Source of the DNA: Rhizobium sp. BK602
Lineage (GTDB): Bacteria > Pseudomonadota > Alphaproteobacteria > Rhizobiales > Rhizobiaceae
Length of the DNA stretch: 64,000 bases
Reading direction: 5' to 3'
NCBI RefSeq assembly: GCF_014195095.1
Contig: NZ_JACIBC010000001.1
Span: 372,001-436,000 of the forward strand
This document shows, piece by piece, positions 27,276-34,839 of this stretch. The notes under the pieces were generated by a model. The model worked only from the letters and a program-made list of their open reading frames with translations. It did not search any database and was not told the DNA's origin. Position numbers and translations under genes: made by a program. Positions within the stretch are counted from its first letter, which is position 1. Every line of letters begins with the position of its first letter.

Positions 27276-27384
27276 CGGTGGATCGATCAAAAAGTTAGGA
27301 AATGGGAGAGGTAATTCTTAAAAAGAGTCAAAAAGCTAGAGCAAGATACTGATTTCAAGAGAATTTCGATTGAGGCCGAGCGGC

Positions 27385-27579
27385 CTAGTCATCTGTTTTG
27401 GGCTGGTCGATACGGCCGGATTCATGCGCCTTGGCGGCCTTGTCGTTGAGCGCCTTGGTCAGGTTCTTTTCCGTCTTGGTGCGGCCGAAGCTGATGCGGT
27501 TCTGTTCCGCCTGCTTTTCTTTTTCCGACCGGGCCTGCTTCTTGCGGAACTGGCGCAGATTGACGATTTCGGCACTCAT
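27385..27579 (-). CDS. DUF4169 family small protein
   Basis: A 64-residue, highly charged protein (MSAEIVNLRQFRKKQARSEK, ending in DQPKTDD) with the N-terminal signature of DUF4169, a short alphaproteobacterial family of unknown function. It has no hydrophobic segment. It lies 51 bases downstream of sspB in the conserved sspB-DUF4169-RHH order, so it is probably co-transcribed with sspB. Start at ATG 27579; an in-frame codon 12 bases upstream is less likely. Confidence 0.85.
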   Translation of the reverse strand: MSAEIVNLRQFRKKQARSEKEKQAEQNRISFGRTKTEKNLTKALNDKAAKAHESGRIDQPKTDD

Positions 27580-27630
27580 CGTTGTCCCCACTGCCGATGA
27601 AAAAAGGGGAGCGCAAGCTCCCCCCGGATA

Positions 27631-28140
27631 TTATTGCTTCTTGCGGAATGCGTCGAGAGACACGACCGAGCCCGGTTTCTTCTCCTCGCCATCCTTGGCG
27701 GCGGCCGTTGGCTCTTCGCCACCTTCGGCCGGCGCCGGATAGGCGGTGATCTCGCTGGAGGGAAGTTCCTCGTCGTCGGCGAGCGGCACGTCGAATTCCA
27801 GCTCGAAATTCACGGACGGGTCGTAGAAACCGCGAATGGCATTGAAGGGGATGACCAGCTTTTCAGGAACGTCGGAGAAGGAAAGGCCGATTTCGAACTG
27901 GCTTTCGGTGATCTTCAGATCCCAGAACTGGTGCTGGATGACGATGGTCATCTGCTCGGGATATTTCGACTTCAGGTGCTGCGAAATGCGCACACCGGCC
28001 GCGCCCGTCAGGAAGGTAATGAAGAAATGATGGTCACCCGGCAGGCGGCCGGTGGCGGCGACTTCGGTCAACACCTTACGGATGACCCCACGCAGGGCGT
28101 CCTGTGCCAAAATGTCGTAGCGGATATGATCCTGCCCCAT
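27631..28140 (-). CDS. sspB: ClpXP proteolysis adaptor SspB
   Basis: A 169-residue protein of the alphaproteobacterial SspB family. The N-terminal ssrA-tag-binding domain (MGQDHIRYDILAQDALRGVI to about residue 120, including HHFFITFLTGAAGVRIS and ITESQFEIGLSFSDVPEKLVIP) is followed by an acidic flexible linker and the C-terminal ClpX-binding tail SVVSLDAFRKKQ. It tethers tagged proteins to ClpX for degradation by ClpXP. ATG 28140 was chosen because family members begin MGQDHIRYD; upstream in-frame ATGs exist at 28164 and beyond. The tmRNA gene that supplies the tag lies directly upstream on the same strand. Confidence 0.95.
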   Translation of the reverse strand: MGQDHIRYDILAQDALRGVIRKVLTEVAATGRLPGDHHFFITFLTGAAGVRISQHLKSKYPEQMTIVIQHQFWDLKITESQFEIGLSFSDVPEKLVIPFNAIRGFYDPSVNFELEFDVPLADDEELPSSEITAYPAPAEGGEEPTAAAKDGEEKKPGSVVSLDAFRKKQ

Positions 28141-28295
28141 GCTTTCCTGTCTTTCGTTGGCCATGTTTTTTCTAAGGCTTATGCCACGGCGAGCGCCGAC
28201 GGGAAAGCCCCGTGCGCGAGTCATCATCTGATCATACATAATATAGCAGAGAGGGAGAAGGTGAAGGCTTCTGTTGCCAGGTGCCTTCGGACCCC

Positions 28296-28592
28296 GCCTA
28301 AGAGTGCGACCCCTTAGGACTTTATTTGAAGTGTCACACCGCGATTAAGCAGCGAGACGAGCTTCCGCATAGTTGTCGTTTGCAACTACAATTTTAGCCC
28401 GATAACGGTGGTACAATGCCGAGCGAAAAGTCGATCTTTACACCCTTGTCGATCCTGTTTCGCCCCCATCAAAAGCCGGCCTGAAGCAAGTTCGTCCGGT
28501 CGGTTTTTGGTGGAGGCGCCGGGTACCGCCCCCGGGTCCAATAGGTTTATTACACCGCTCATTTATCGCCATAGCCGGCCCGAAGACCGGCA
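28296..28592 (-). ncRNA. ssrA: Transfer-messenger RNA, permuted two-piece form
   Basis: On the minus strand the acceptor piece comes first: a hairpin at 28567-28595, then the T-arm (CCGGG and CCCGG around GGCGGTA) and CGCCTCC-ACCA ending at 28508. After an intervening segment the coding piece begins at 28467 with GGGGGCG, which pairs with CGCCTCC to rebuild the acceptor stem. The tag frame at 28383-28345 reads GCAAACGACAACTATGCGG onward, encoding ANDNYAEARLAA and a TAA stop. This order is the circular permutation known from alphaproteobacteria. It rescues stalled ribosomes with SmpB. A CTATAT at 28604-28599 is a likely -10 box. The outer ends are approximate; a stem at 28297-28318 closes the coding piece. 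Confidence 0.95.
28345..28383 (-). other. tmRNA proteolysis-tag reading frame
   Basis: The resume frame inside ssrA: twelve codons encoding ANDNYAEARLAA followed by TAA. The terminal LAA is the ClpX recognition signal, and the front part is bound by SspB, encoded about 150 bases downstream of the tmRNA gene. Confidence 0.96.
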
Positions 28593-28813
28593 TGGCTGAT
28601 ATAGTGTTTTCCGCGGGCGAAGGGAAGGGCAATTGTCACAAATGCGTCGTCGGAGGCATACGGTTGTCCCGATCCCATGCGACAAACGGCGAGAATTGCC
28701 GGGATTATGCCCTGCTGCGGTTGGTTTCGCGCCGACTTGCTATTAAATTAGCAGCGAATGGAATCGGCAGGCGCCGCTCTTGCTGGCGTCTTACCGAAAT
28801 GTCGGAGCTCAGA

Positions 28814-29737
28814 ATGGTTCGCCACCCGGAATATCAATATCTCGATCTGATGGCGCATCTGCTCGAAAACGGCGACCGCCGCATCGACAGGACCGGTGTG
28901 GGCACGCTGAGCGGGCTTGGCGCCATGATGCGCTTCGACCTTTCCAAGGGCCAGATTCCGATCTTCACCACCAAGCGGGTCTATTGGAAGCTCGCCGTGA
29001 AGGAGATGCTGTGGTTCCTGACCGGGGATACCAATATCCGCAACCTCTTGAAGCAGAATGTGCGGATCTGGACTGACTGGCCTCTGGCTGCCTATCGCAA
29101 GGCGACGGGCGAGACGATCAGCCAGGAGGATTTCGAGGCGCGGATACTGGCCGACGAAGCTTTTGCCGAGAGATGGGGCGATCTCGGCCCTGTCTATGGC
29201 AAGCAGTGGCGGCTCTGGCGCGATGCCGACGGCAAGGTGCACGACCAGATCGCGACCGTCATCGACCAGCTGAAACACAATCCAAGCAGCCGCCGGATGA
29301 TTTTCCATGCCTGGAATGTCGGTGAGCTCGCCGGCATGGCGCTGCCGCCATGCCACATGGTCTATCAGTTCCATGTGTCGAATCTGCCCGCTCCGGGCGA
29401 GACGCGCCGGCCGCGGCTGAGCCTGATGGTCTTCCAGCGCTCATGCGATCTCTTCCTCGGAAATCCCTTCAATATCTGCCAGCAAGCCGTCTTGTTGGCC
29501 ATGGTCGCCCAGCAAGTGGACATGGATGTGGGCGAGTTGGTCTGGGCCGGCGGCGATGTTCACATCTATCTCACTCATCTCGATGCGATCCGGGAGCAGA
29601 TCAGCCGTGAGCCGCGTCCGTTCCCGACCCTGCGGCTGCTGCGCCGGCCCGAGAGCATCGACGATTACCGTATCGAGGATTTCGATGTGCGCGATTATGA
29701 GCCGCATGCGGCCATTGCGGCGGAGGTCGCCGTCTGA
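28814..29737 (+). CDS. thyA: Thymidylate synthase
   Basis: A 307-residue enzyme that methylates dUMP to dTMP with methylene-tetrahydrofolate, giving dihydrofolate. It has RTGVGTLSGLGAMMRFDL near the N-terminus, the catalytic Cys180 in MALPPCHMVYQFHVSN, QRSCDLFLGNPFN and the C-terminal EDFDVRDYEPH region. It carries the ~40-residue insertion (around 93-125) typical of the longer bacterial ThyA form. ATG 28814 was chosen because GGAG lies six bases before it and the protein then starts MVRHPEYQYLDL. It is divergent from ssrA. folA, normally close by, is here displaced by about 14.5 kb. Confidence 0.96.
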   Translation: MVRHPEYQYLDLMAHLLENGDRRIDRTGVGTLSGLGAMMRFDLSKGQIPIFTTKRVYWKLAVKEMLWFLTGDTNIRNLLKQNVRIWTDWPLAAYRKATGETISQEDFEARILADEAFAERWGDLGPVYGKQWRLWRDADGKVHDQIATVIDQLKHNPSSRRMIFHAWNVGELAGMALPPCHMVYQFHVSNLPAPGETRRPRLSLMVFQRSCDLFLGNPFNICQQAVLLAMVAQQVDMDVGELVWAGGDVHIYLTHLDAIREQISREPRPFPTLRLLRRPESIDDYRIEDFDVRDYEPHAAIAAEVAV

Positions 29738-29824
29738 CGGCAGATTCCGGCGATAGCGGAAAAGTGAATTCAGGAATTGATATAAGCGTTTAGGCTCATC
29801 TCCGGAGAAGAGAGGAGCGCGCCA

Positions 29825-30712
29825 ATGTCACGTCTGACCGCCAAGGATTTTCATCCGGAACTGCTGGAACTCTACGATTATTATGCGCATGGGAAAATCA
29901 CGAAGCGTGAGTTTCTCGACCGGGCCGGCAAGTATGCCGTGGGCGGCCTGACGGCTGCCGCGATCCTCGGGTTGATGAGCCCGAACTATGCGCTCGCGCA
30001 ACAGGTCGAATTCACCGATCCGGACATTCTGCCCGAATACATCACCTATCCGTCGCCGAATGGGAATGGAACCGTTCGGGGCTATTTCGTTCGGCCGGTC
30101 GCCGCCAAGGGCAAGGTGCCGGCGGTTGTTGTCGTGCATGAGAACCGGGGACTGAACCCCTATATCGAGGATGTCGCCCGGCGTGTGGCAAAGGCCGGGT
30201 TCATTGCGCTCGCACCCGATGGTCTGACGTCGGTCGGTGGTTATCCGGGCAATGACGAGAAGGGGCGGGAGCTGCAGCAGCAGGTCGATCCGCAAAAGCT
30301 GATGAATGATTTCTTCGCCGCGATCGAGTTCCTGATGAAACATGATGCGACGACCGGCAAGGTCGGCATTACCGGCTTCTGCTATGGCGGCGGTGTGGCG
30401 AATGCAGCCGCGGTCGCCTATCCCGAGCTGGCGGCGGCCGTGCCCTTTTACGGACGTCAGCCGCGCGGGGAGGACGTGCCGCGTATCCAGGCGCCGCTGT
30501 TGCTGCATTATGCCGGGCTGGACAAGGGGATCAACGAGGGCTGGCCGGCCTATGAGGCGGCGCTGAAGGCATCGAACAAGGTCTATGAGGCCTATATCTA
30601 TCCCGACGTCAATCACGGCTTCCATAATGATTCGACGCCCCGCTATGACGAGGCGGCGGCCAAGTTGGCCTGGGACAGAACGATAGGCTGGTTCAAGCGC
30701 TATCTGGCCTGA
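29825..30712 (+). CDS. Dienelactone hydrolase family protein (YghX-like)
   Basis: A 295-residue alpha/beta hydrolase. After a 60-residue leader with a hydrophobic stretch ([22 protein letters not shown]), the hydrolase core has [20 protein letters not shown], the nucleophile Cys186 in [10 protein letters not shown], an Asp in [12 protein letters not shown] and the His in [11 protein letters not shown], giving the Cys-Asp-His triad of dienelactone hydrolases. The leader has KREFLDRA rather than a twin-arginine motif, so export is uncertain. AGAGGAG precedes the ATG. It may act on lactones or esters; a link to the aromatic cluster 2 kb away is possible but unproven. Confidence 0.85.
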   Translation: MSRLTAKDFHPELLELYDYYAHGKITKREFLDRAGKYAVGGLTAAAILGLMSPNYALAQQVEFTDPDILPEYITYPSPNGNGTVRGYFVRPVAAKGKVPAVVVVHENRGLNPYIEDVARRVAKAGFIALAPDGLTSVGGYPGNDEKGRELQQQVDPQKLMNDFFAAIEFLMKHDATTGKVGITGFCYGGGVANAAAVAYPELAAAVPFYGRQPRGEDVPRIQAPLLLHYAGLDKGINEGWPAYEAALKASNKVYEAYIYPDVNHGFHNDSTPRYDEAAAKLAWDRTIGWFKRYLA

Positions 30713-30742
30713 TCCACACCATGGTGCGGAGATGTCTTCGGG

Positions 30743-31195
30743 TCAGGCGGCGTGCCGGCTGGCGACGAGGACGGCGCCGATAACAAGCAATATGGCGCCG
30801 GCGATCTGCCAGGCATTGTCCGACAGCGTCATCCTTCCGGATCGCGCCGCGTCGAATATCAGGCCCGTGAGCAACTGGCTGGCCACCAGCATCGCGATGG
30901 TCGGTGCCGCGCCCAGGCGCTGATAGCCCCAGATCCCGGCGAAGACGACGAAGGAGCCGAGCAGGCCGGGCAAAAGCGCCCACGGCCGGATTGTGCCGAC
31001 GGCTTCGGCAATGCCGGCCGTACCCTTGCGGGCAAGGAGCAGCAGCAGAAGTGCCGTTAGTCCCACTGACGAATTGACGACGAGTGTAATCAAAACCGTG
31101 GAGGCGGACTGGGTGATCCGCACCATCAGAATGTTCTGCAGCACCAGCGATATGCCGGCGGCGGCGAGGGTCGTCAGGATGATGTAGCTCGACAT
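30743..31195 (-). CDS. DMT superfamily transporter, DUF606/YdcZ type
   Basis: A 150-residue membrane protein with five predicted helices (half-size drug/metabolite transporter). It starts MSSYIILTTLAAAGISLVLQ and contains VVNSSVGLTALLLLLLARKG and LGAAPTIAMLVASQLLTGLIFD, as in the DUF606 family, whose members usually work as dimers. It is 10 bases downstream of the acetyltransferase gene and clearly in the same operon. The pair suggests detoxification: modify, then export. Confidence 0.87.
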   Translation of the reverse strand: MSSYIILTTLAAAGISLVLQNILMVRITQSASTVLITLVVNSSVGLTALLLLLLARKGTAGIAEAVGTIRPWALLPGLLGSFVVFAGIWGYQRLGAAPTIAMLVASQLLTGLIFDAARSGRMTLSDNAWQIAGAILLVIGAVLVASRHAA

Positions 31196-31205
31196 GCTTT
31201 GGCCC

Positions 31206-31733
31206 TCAGGTCTTTTGCATGGCGTCCGGTTCGGTCCTTTGGTCCAGCAACAATTGCAGGAAGGCGAGATCGAGCCAGCGCCCGAACTTGGTGCCGACTT
31301 CCGGAAGGAGGCCGACCTGCCGGAAGCCGAGCTTTTCATGCAGTCGGATCGAGCCGATGTTCCCGGCCTCGATGCCGGCGACCATCGCGTGTTTTCCGAT
31401 CCCGCGCGCGCGGGCGATCAATTCGATCATCAGTGCTTTGCCGACGCCGTTCCGGCGCTGGTCGCCCCGGACATAGACGGAATGTTCGACCGTGTGGCGG
31501 TAGCCGTCGAAGGCGCGCCAGTCGCCGAAGGACGCGTAACCGACGACATCGTCCCGATCGTCGATGGCAACCAGTACCGGATAGCCGAGCTTTAGCCGAT
31601 CGCGCAGCCAATCCCTTCGATTGTCCGCGTCGACCTGTTTCTCGTTCCAGATCGCGGCTGTATTGGCGACAGCATCGTTATAGATCGCCGTGATGCCTTC
31701 GATATCTGCTGCTATCGCATCGCGAATACGCAT
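31206..31733 (-). CDS. GNAT N-acetyltransferase, phosphinothricin/methionine sulfoximine type
   Basis: A 175-residue acetyltransferase beginning MRIRDAIAADIEGITAIYNDAV. Family marks are WNEKQVDADNRRDWL, GYASFGDWRAFDGYRHTVEHSVYV and the acetyl-CoA loop DQRRNGVGKALM, followed by AGIEAGNIGSIRLHEKLGF, as in Bar/Pat/MddA enzymes that acetylate phosphinothricin or methionine sulfoximine. Start ATG 31733 matches the family. It is the first gene of an operon with the DUF606 exporter and is divergent from an XRE-cupin regulator. The natural substrate is not known. Confidence 0.88.
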   Translation of the reverse strand: MRIRDAIAADIEGITAIYNDAVANTAAIWNEKQVDADNRRDWLRDRLKLGYPVLVAIDDRDDVVGYASFGDWRAFDGYRHTVEHSVYVRGDQRRNGVGKALMIELIARARGIGKHAMVAGIEAGNIGSIRLHEKLGFRQVGLLPEVGTKFGRWLDLAFLQLLLDQRTEPDAMQKT

Positions 31734-32048
31734 GGTCTTTCCCTCGGTCATCTCGTGAGATGGATATGGACTGTCGGAATGCCTGGTTTCATATATCGGA
31801 TTCCAAGCGGAGTCTACTATATTATTATAAAAGTCTACTAAGATGTCATTAGGATGGAGCAATGATCGGGAAAGGGCGTGGAGATCGGATTAAAAATTGA
31901 GAAATATCAGTGGATAGTCCTTCAGCTTGATTGCGCCATCGGAGTTTCCGTCCTGGCCACATGGATCTGCGCAAAACGATACTATGAGCAGTCATGGCGG
32001 TGGTTCTTCGGGTTGCGGGAGTGGAATTCGTCCACTATATTGCTACGT
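31734..32048. promoter_or_regulatory. Divergent control region with repeated operator-like sites
   Basis: This 315-base region separates the acetyltransferase-exporter operon and the XRE-cupin gene. AGTCTACTA occurs as a direct repeat at 31811-31819 and 31832-31840, spaced exactly 21 bases (two helical turns), with a minus-strand TATAAT at 31829-31824 between them. Near the regulator start, GTCCACTATATT at 32030-32041 matches GTCTACTATATT at 31812-31823 in 11 of 12 bases and is part of the inverted repeat AGTGGA-N5-TCCACT (32020-32036). These look like binding sites for the XRE protein at both promoters. No extra gene is apparent. Confidence 0.6.
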
Positions 32049-32615
32049 ATGTCCCAACTCGACGATATAGACAGACGCATCGGCACACGCATCCGCATCG
32101 AACGCGAAAGCCGCGGCTGGTCGCTGACGGAACTTGCGGAACGTTCCAATGTCTCCCGTGCCATGATCCATAAGGTCGAGCGTGGCGAAAGCAGCCCGAC
32201 GGCCACCTTGCTTGCCAAGCTTTCCGGCGCGTTCAGCCTCAGCATGTCGGCGCTGATGGCGCGCGCGGAAATGCATCAGGGCCGCTTTCTGAAACGGGGG
32301 GACCAGCCTGTCTGGATCGATCCGCAGACCGGCTACGAGCGGCGGCATGTTTCGCCGAAGTCGGATTTGCCCTTGGATCTTGTCCGCGTCGAACTGCCGG
32401 CCGGAACGGAGGTGCCGATGCCGGCTTCGGCTTTTGCCTTCATGCGGCAGCTGATCTGGGTCCTCGAAGGAGAGTTGGTGTTCTTCGAGGGGGATACCAG
32501 CCACGGAATGTCCGCTGGCGATTGCCTTGAACTCGGTCCGCCGACGGATTGTGTTTTCAGGAACGAAAGCGAGCGCCCCTGCATCTATGCCGTGATTCTT
32601 CTGCGCAATTCATAG
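32049..32615 (+). CDS. XRE family regulator with C-terminal cupin domain
   Basis: A 188-residue regulator. The HTH_3 domain covers about 8-65 (IGTRIRIERESRGWSLTEL, then RSNVSRAMIHKVERGESSPT), and the cupin covers about 105-185 (VELPAGTEVPMPASAF, WVLEGELVFFEGD). This architecture is used by PuuR/SutR-like repressors that sense small metabolites. The ATG at 32049 was chosen because the HTH follows directly; the frame stays open upstream but shows no homologous sequence. It is divergent from the acetyltransferase-exporter operon and likely represses both promoters through the repeats between them. Confidence 0.88.
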   Translation: MSQLDDIDRRIGTRIRIERESRGWSLTELAERSNVSRAMIHKVERGESSPTATLLAKLSGAFSLSMSALMARAEMHQGRFLKRGDQPVWIDPQTGYERRHVSPKSDLPLDLVRVELPAGTEVPMPASAFAFMRQLIWVLEGELVFFEGDTSHGMSAGDCLELGPPTDCVFRNESERPCIYAVILLRNS

Positions 32616-32643
32616 GCAGGGGATCCAGCCTCATAAGCAGAGG

Positions 32644-33855
32644 CTATAATGGTTCGCCTTGCGCACTGACCCTTTCCCGCACGAGGTCGAGGAACTGTCC
32701 CTGCGCCGCTGTCGGCATCCAGCCGGATCGCAGCGTCAGGCCGATCGGCCGCGCCGTGTGGGCGAGATTATAGGGCAGGGCCTTGATGAGGCCGCGTTTC
32801 AGCTCGGCTTCCGCCTGCAGGTAGGAAATGCAGCCGAGATGGTCGGTCCTGTCCAGAAGCTCGCGCATCAGGATGAGAGAGCCGGATTCGACAATGCTCG
32901 ACGGCCGTCGTCCGATGCTGTCGAACATGGCGTCGAAATGCTTGCGGATCGGCGTTCCATGCAGGCCCACCACCCAGGGGTAGGAGGCAAGCTCCTCCAA
33001 TCCTATGTCCCGTCTTCCGACAAGCGGATGATCGCGGCCGGCGACCAGCACCAGGGTATCGGTGAAGAGCACGCGTTGCTCCACGTCCCCGATCGGGGCG
33101 GGATCGCGCAGGGCGCCGATCAGAAAGTCGATCTCGCCGCGTCTCAAGCCGGCCAGGAGATCGGCATAGGGTCCTTCCAGCACCTGGATCGGTGTTTTCG
33201 GGCGAAGTGCCCGGAAATTGGCGATGGCCTGCGGCAGGACATAGGATCGCGACAGCGGCATGGCGCCGATGACGATGCGTCCGGCTTCCTCGGACATTGT
33301 TTCGGCAAGATCGGCCTCCGCCTGGGCGAGTTCCGCGAAGGCGAGCCTTGCGGCCTGGGCGAGCGCCTGCGCCGTGCGCGTCGCAACGATGCCGTAGGAT
33401 GTGCGCTCGAAAAGGGGGCGGGCCGCTTCCTGCTCGAGCTGTGTCACGGCGCGGTGCACCGTCGGCTGGGCAAGGCCGAGGCGGCGGGCGGCGAGCGTGA
33501 AGTTCTCCATTTCGCGCACGGCGATCAGCGCCTGGAGCTGCGCCGTGGTCGCGGTGATGCGGAGCCGGGGGCTGAGATCGGACAAGGCCGGATCGAGATA
33601 GCCGAAAGCGCGCCGAACGCGCCTTGCGAGCACTTCGCCCTGTTTGTTGACGAACAGGCCCTGAGCGGTGCGGGTGAAAAGCGCCATGCCGACGCCGCGT
33701 TCGATTTTCGAGAGCGCCTGCGTCACGGCCGGCTGCGACACATGGCATAGCTCCGCGGCCTTGGTGACCGAGGCCGTATCGACGACCATCAGGAAGACCC
33801 GCAGGTGGCGGAGATTGTGCTGAAGCTCGGGTTCGGACGGCGCGGCGGAATTCAA
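32644..33855 (-). CDS. LysR-type regulator with two tandem HTH domains
   Basis: A 403-residue LysR protein, about 100 longer than usual because it has two winged helix-turn-helix units: residues 14-71 (LRVFLMVVDTASVTKAAEL, VSQPAVTQALSKIERGVG) and 101-160 (LQALIAVREMENFTLAARRLG, AQPTVHRAVTQLEQEAARPLF). A normal effector-binding domain follows from about 190. The start is TTG 33855, overlapping the TGA of the upstream dehydrogenase gene, so translation is coupled. It probably controls the nearby transport and catabolic operons through the TATAGC-N5-CTTAT sites. The ligand would be an aromatic acid or ring-cleavage product (inference). Confidence 0.85.
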   Translation of the reverse strand: MNSAAPSEPELQHNLRHLRVFLMVVDTASVTKAAELCHVSQPAVTQALSKIERGVGMALFTRTAQGLFVNKQGEVLARRVRRAFGYLDPALSDLSPRLRITATTAQLQALIAVREMENFTLAARRLGLAQPTVHRAVTQLEQEAARPLFERTSYGIVATRTAQALAQAARLAFAELAQAEADLAETMSEEAGRIVIGAMPLSRSYVLPQAIANFRALRPKTPIQVLEGPYADLLAGLRRGEIDFLIGALRDPAPIGDVEQRVLFTDTLVLVAGRDHPLVGRRDIGLEELASYPWVVGLHGTPIRKHFDAMFDSIGRRPSSIVESGSLILMRELLDRTDHLGCISYLQAEAELKRGLIKALPYNLAHTARPIGLTLRSGWMPTAAQGQFLDLVRERVSAQGEPL

Positions 33856-34736
33856 GACGGGAGACGCTCCAATATGCGGTCTATACGCTGGCTCAGCGAA
33901 AGATCGGCGCCGCTGAGGCCGAGATTTCCGATCCGGCGCTGCCAGTCGACGGCGGCGGATGCCATGCCGTCCGGAAGGCCGAGATCGCGCAGCGTGACGG
34001 CCACTTCCTCCATCTCCGCCGCGCGCCGGGTTCCGTGCACCATCATTCGTTCGAGGTTGTAGGACGAGCGGGCCACCCAGTCGATCCCCGGATCGGAGGC
34101 CTGCAACGATGCCAGAACCGCCTCTTCGACACCGGCGCGGCGTGCCGCCAGAACACATTCGGCGGTGAGCGCTTCGAACCCCTTGATCATGACCGAGCGC
34201 AGCATCTTGATCGAGGAGGCCTGTCCGACCTTGTCGCCGGCGATGTGGGCATCCATCCCGAGGCCGGTCAGGAGCACCTCGGCGGCCGCCGCGCTGCTGC
34301 CCGCAAGCAGGAGCGGGGTCCGGTGGCGGGCGGGGTAGACGGGCGCCATCACCGCGACGTCGACATAGCGTGCGCCGGCCTCCTCGACGATCTTGGCGGC
34401 CGCGACCTTCGTCGCCGGGGAGCAGGAATTGCAGTCGAGGTAGAGCGCGCCCGCGTCGAGATGGGGGGCCGCCATGCCGGCGGCTTCAAGGGCGCGGTCG
34501 GCGGTCACCAGGCTGAAGACCGCGCTCTTGCCGCCTGTCGCCTCGCGTGGCGTTTCGCCGTATTGGACGTCCAGCCGCGTGCAGGCGTCGAGAAGGGCTG
34601 GTCGATCATCCATGCTGTTGATCTTGACGTCGAAGGTGGCGAGAGGGGCTTGGATCGGGCTGTTTTCGACCGTTTTCCAGCCGGCGGCAAAGGCCTGTGC
34701 CGCTTCCCCGAATCCAATGAGTGCAATCGTCGACAT
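33852..34736 (-). CDS. NAD(P)-dependent dehydrogenase, DUF1932 family (first copy)
   Basis: A 294-residue two-domain protein. The N-terminal Rossmann domain starts MSTIALIGFGEAAQAFAAGW (GxGxxA) and has LDCNSCSPATKVAAAKI, as in 6-phosphogluconate/3-hydroxyisobutyrate dehydrogenases. The C-terminal DUF1932 domain has SSIKMLRSVMIKGFEALTAE with the catalytic-type Lys. It would oxidise a 2- or 3-hydroxy acid. It is the first gene of the operon ending in the double-HTH LysR gene and has a TATAGC-N5-CTTAT element 40 bases upstream. A second, diverged copy sits at the end of the catabolic operon. Substrate unknown. Confidence 0.83.
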   Translation of the reverse strand: MSTIALIGFGEAAQAFAAGWKTVENSPIQAPLATFDVKINSMDDRPALLDACTRLDVQYGETPREATGGKSAVFSLVTADRALEAAGMAAPHLDAGALYLDCNSCSPATKVAAAKIVEEAGARYVDVAVMAPVYPARHRTPLLLAGSSAAAAEVLLTGLGMDAHIAGDKVGQASSIKMLRSVMIKGFEALTAECVLAARRAGVEEAVLASLQASDPGIDWVARSSYNLERMMVHGTRRAAEMEEVAVTLRDLGLPDGMASAAVDWQRRIGNLGLSGADLSLSQRIDRILERLPS

Positions 34737-34775
34737 GCCGTCGGTTCCTCGTGCGAAGATTCAGCCAAGCAATCT

Positions 34776-34791
34776 TATAGCAAAAACTTAT
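34776..34791 (-). promoter_or_regulatory. TATAGC-N5-CTTAT element upstream of dehydrogenase-LysR operon
   Basis: TATAGC-AAAAA-CTTAT, 40 bases before the start of the DUF1932 gene. The same pattern occurs twice in the livH/galB-like divergent promoter. Its length and imperfect dyad suit a LysR box. Autoregulation by the operon's own LysR protein is the simplest reading. Confidence 0.6.
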
Positions 34792-34839
34792 CACCGGGGA
34801 TCGCGGTGGCGCCACGATCCCCGGCTGAACGGCCAATGC

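Noticed and set aside
27335..27380. Second copy of the palindromic repeat downstream of the RHH/DUF4169 genes
   Set aside because: Only the CTAGAGCAA start matches; the inverted arms of the 1731-1801 element are absent.
28508..28545. T-arm and CCA-like end suggesting an ordinary tRNA
   Set aside because: No anticodon arm is present; the acceptor pairs with GGGGGCG at 28467-28461 and the tag frame follows, so it is tmRNA.
33856..34158. An upstream extension of the LysR frame by about 100 codons
   Set aside because: The extra sequence is Arg/Gly-rich, overlaps the DUF1932 gene in another frame and has no homologous character; the TTG at 33855 gives a coupled start.
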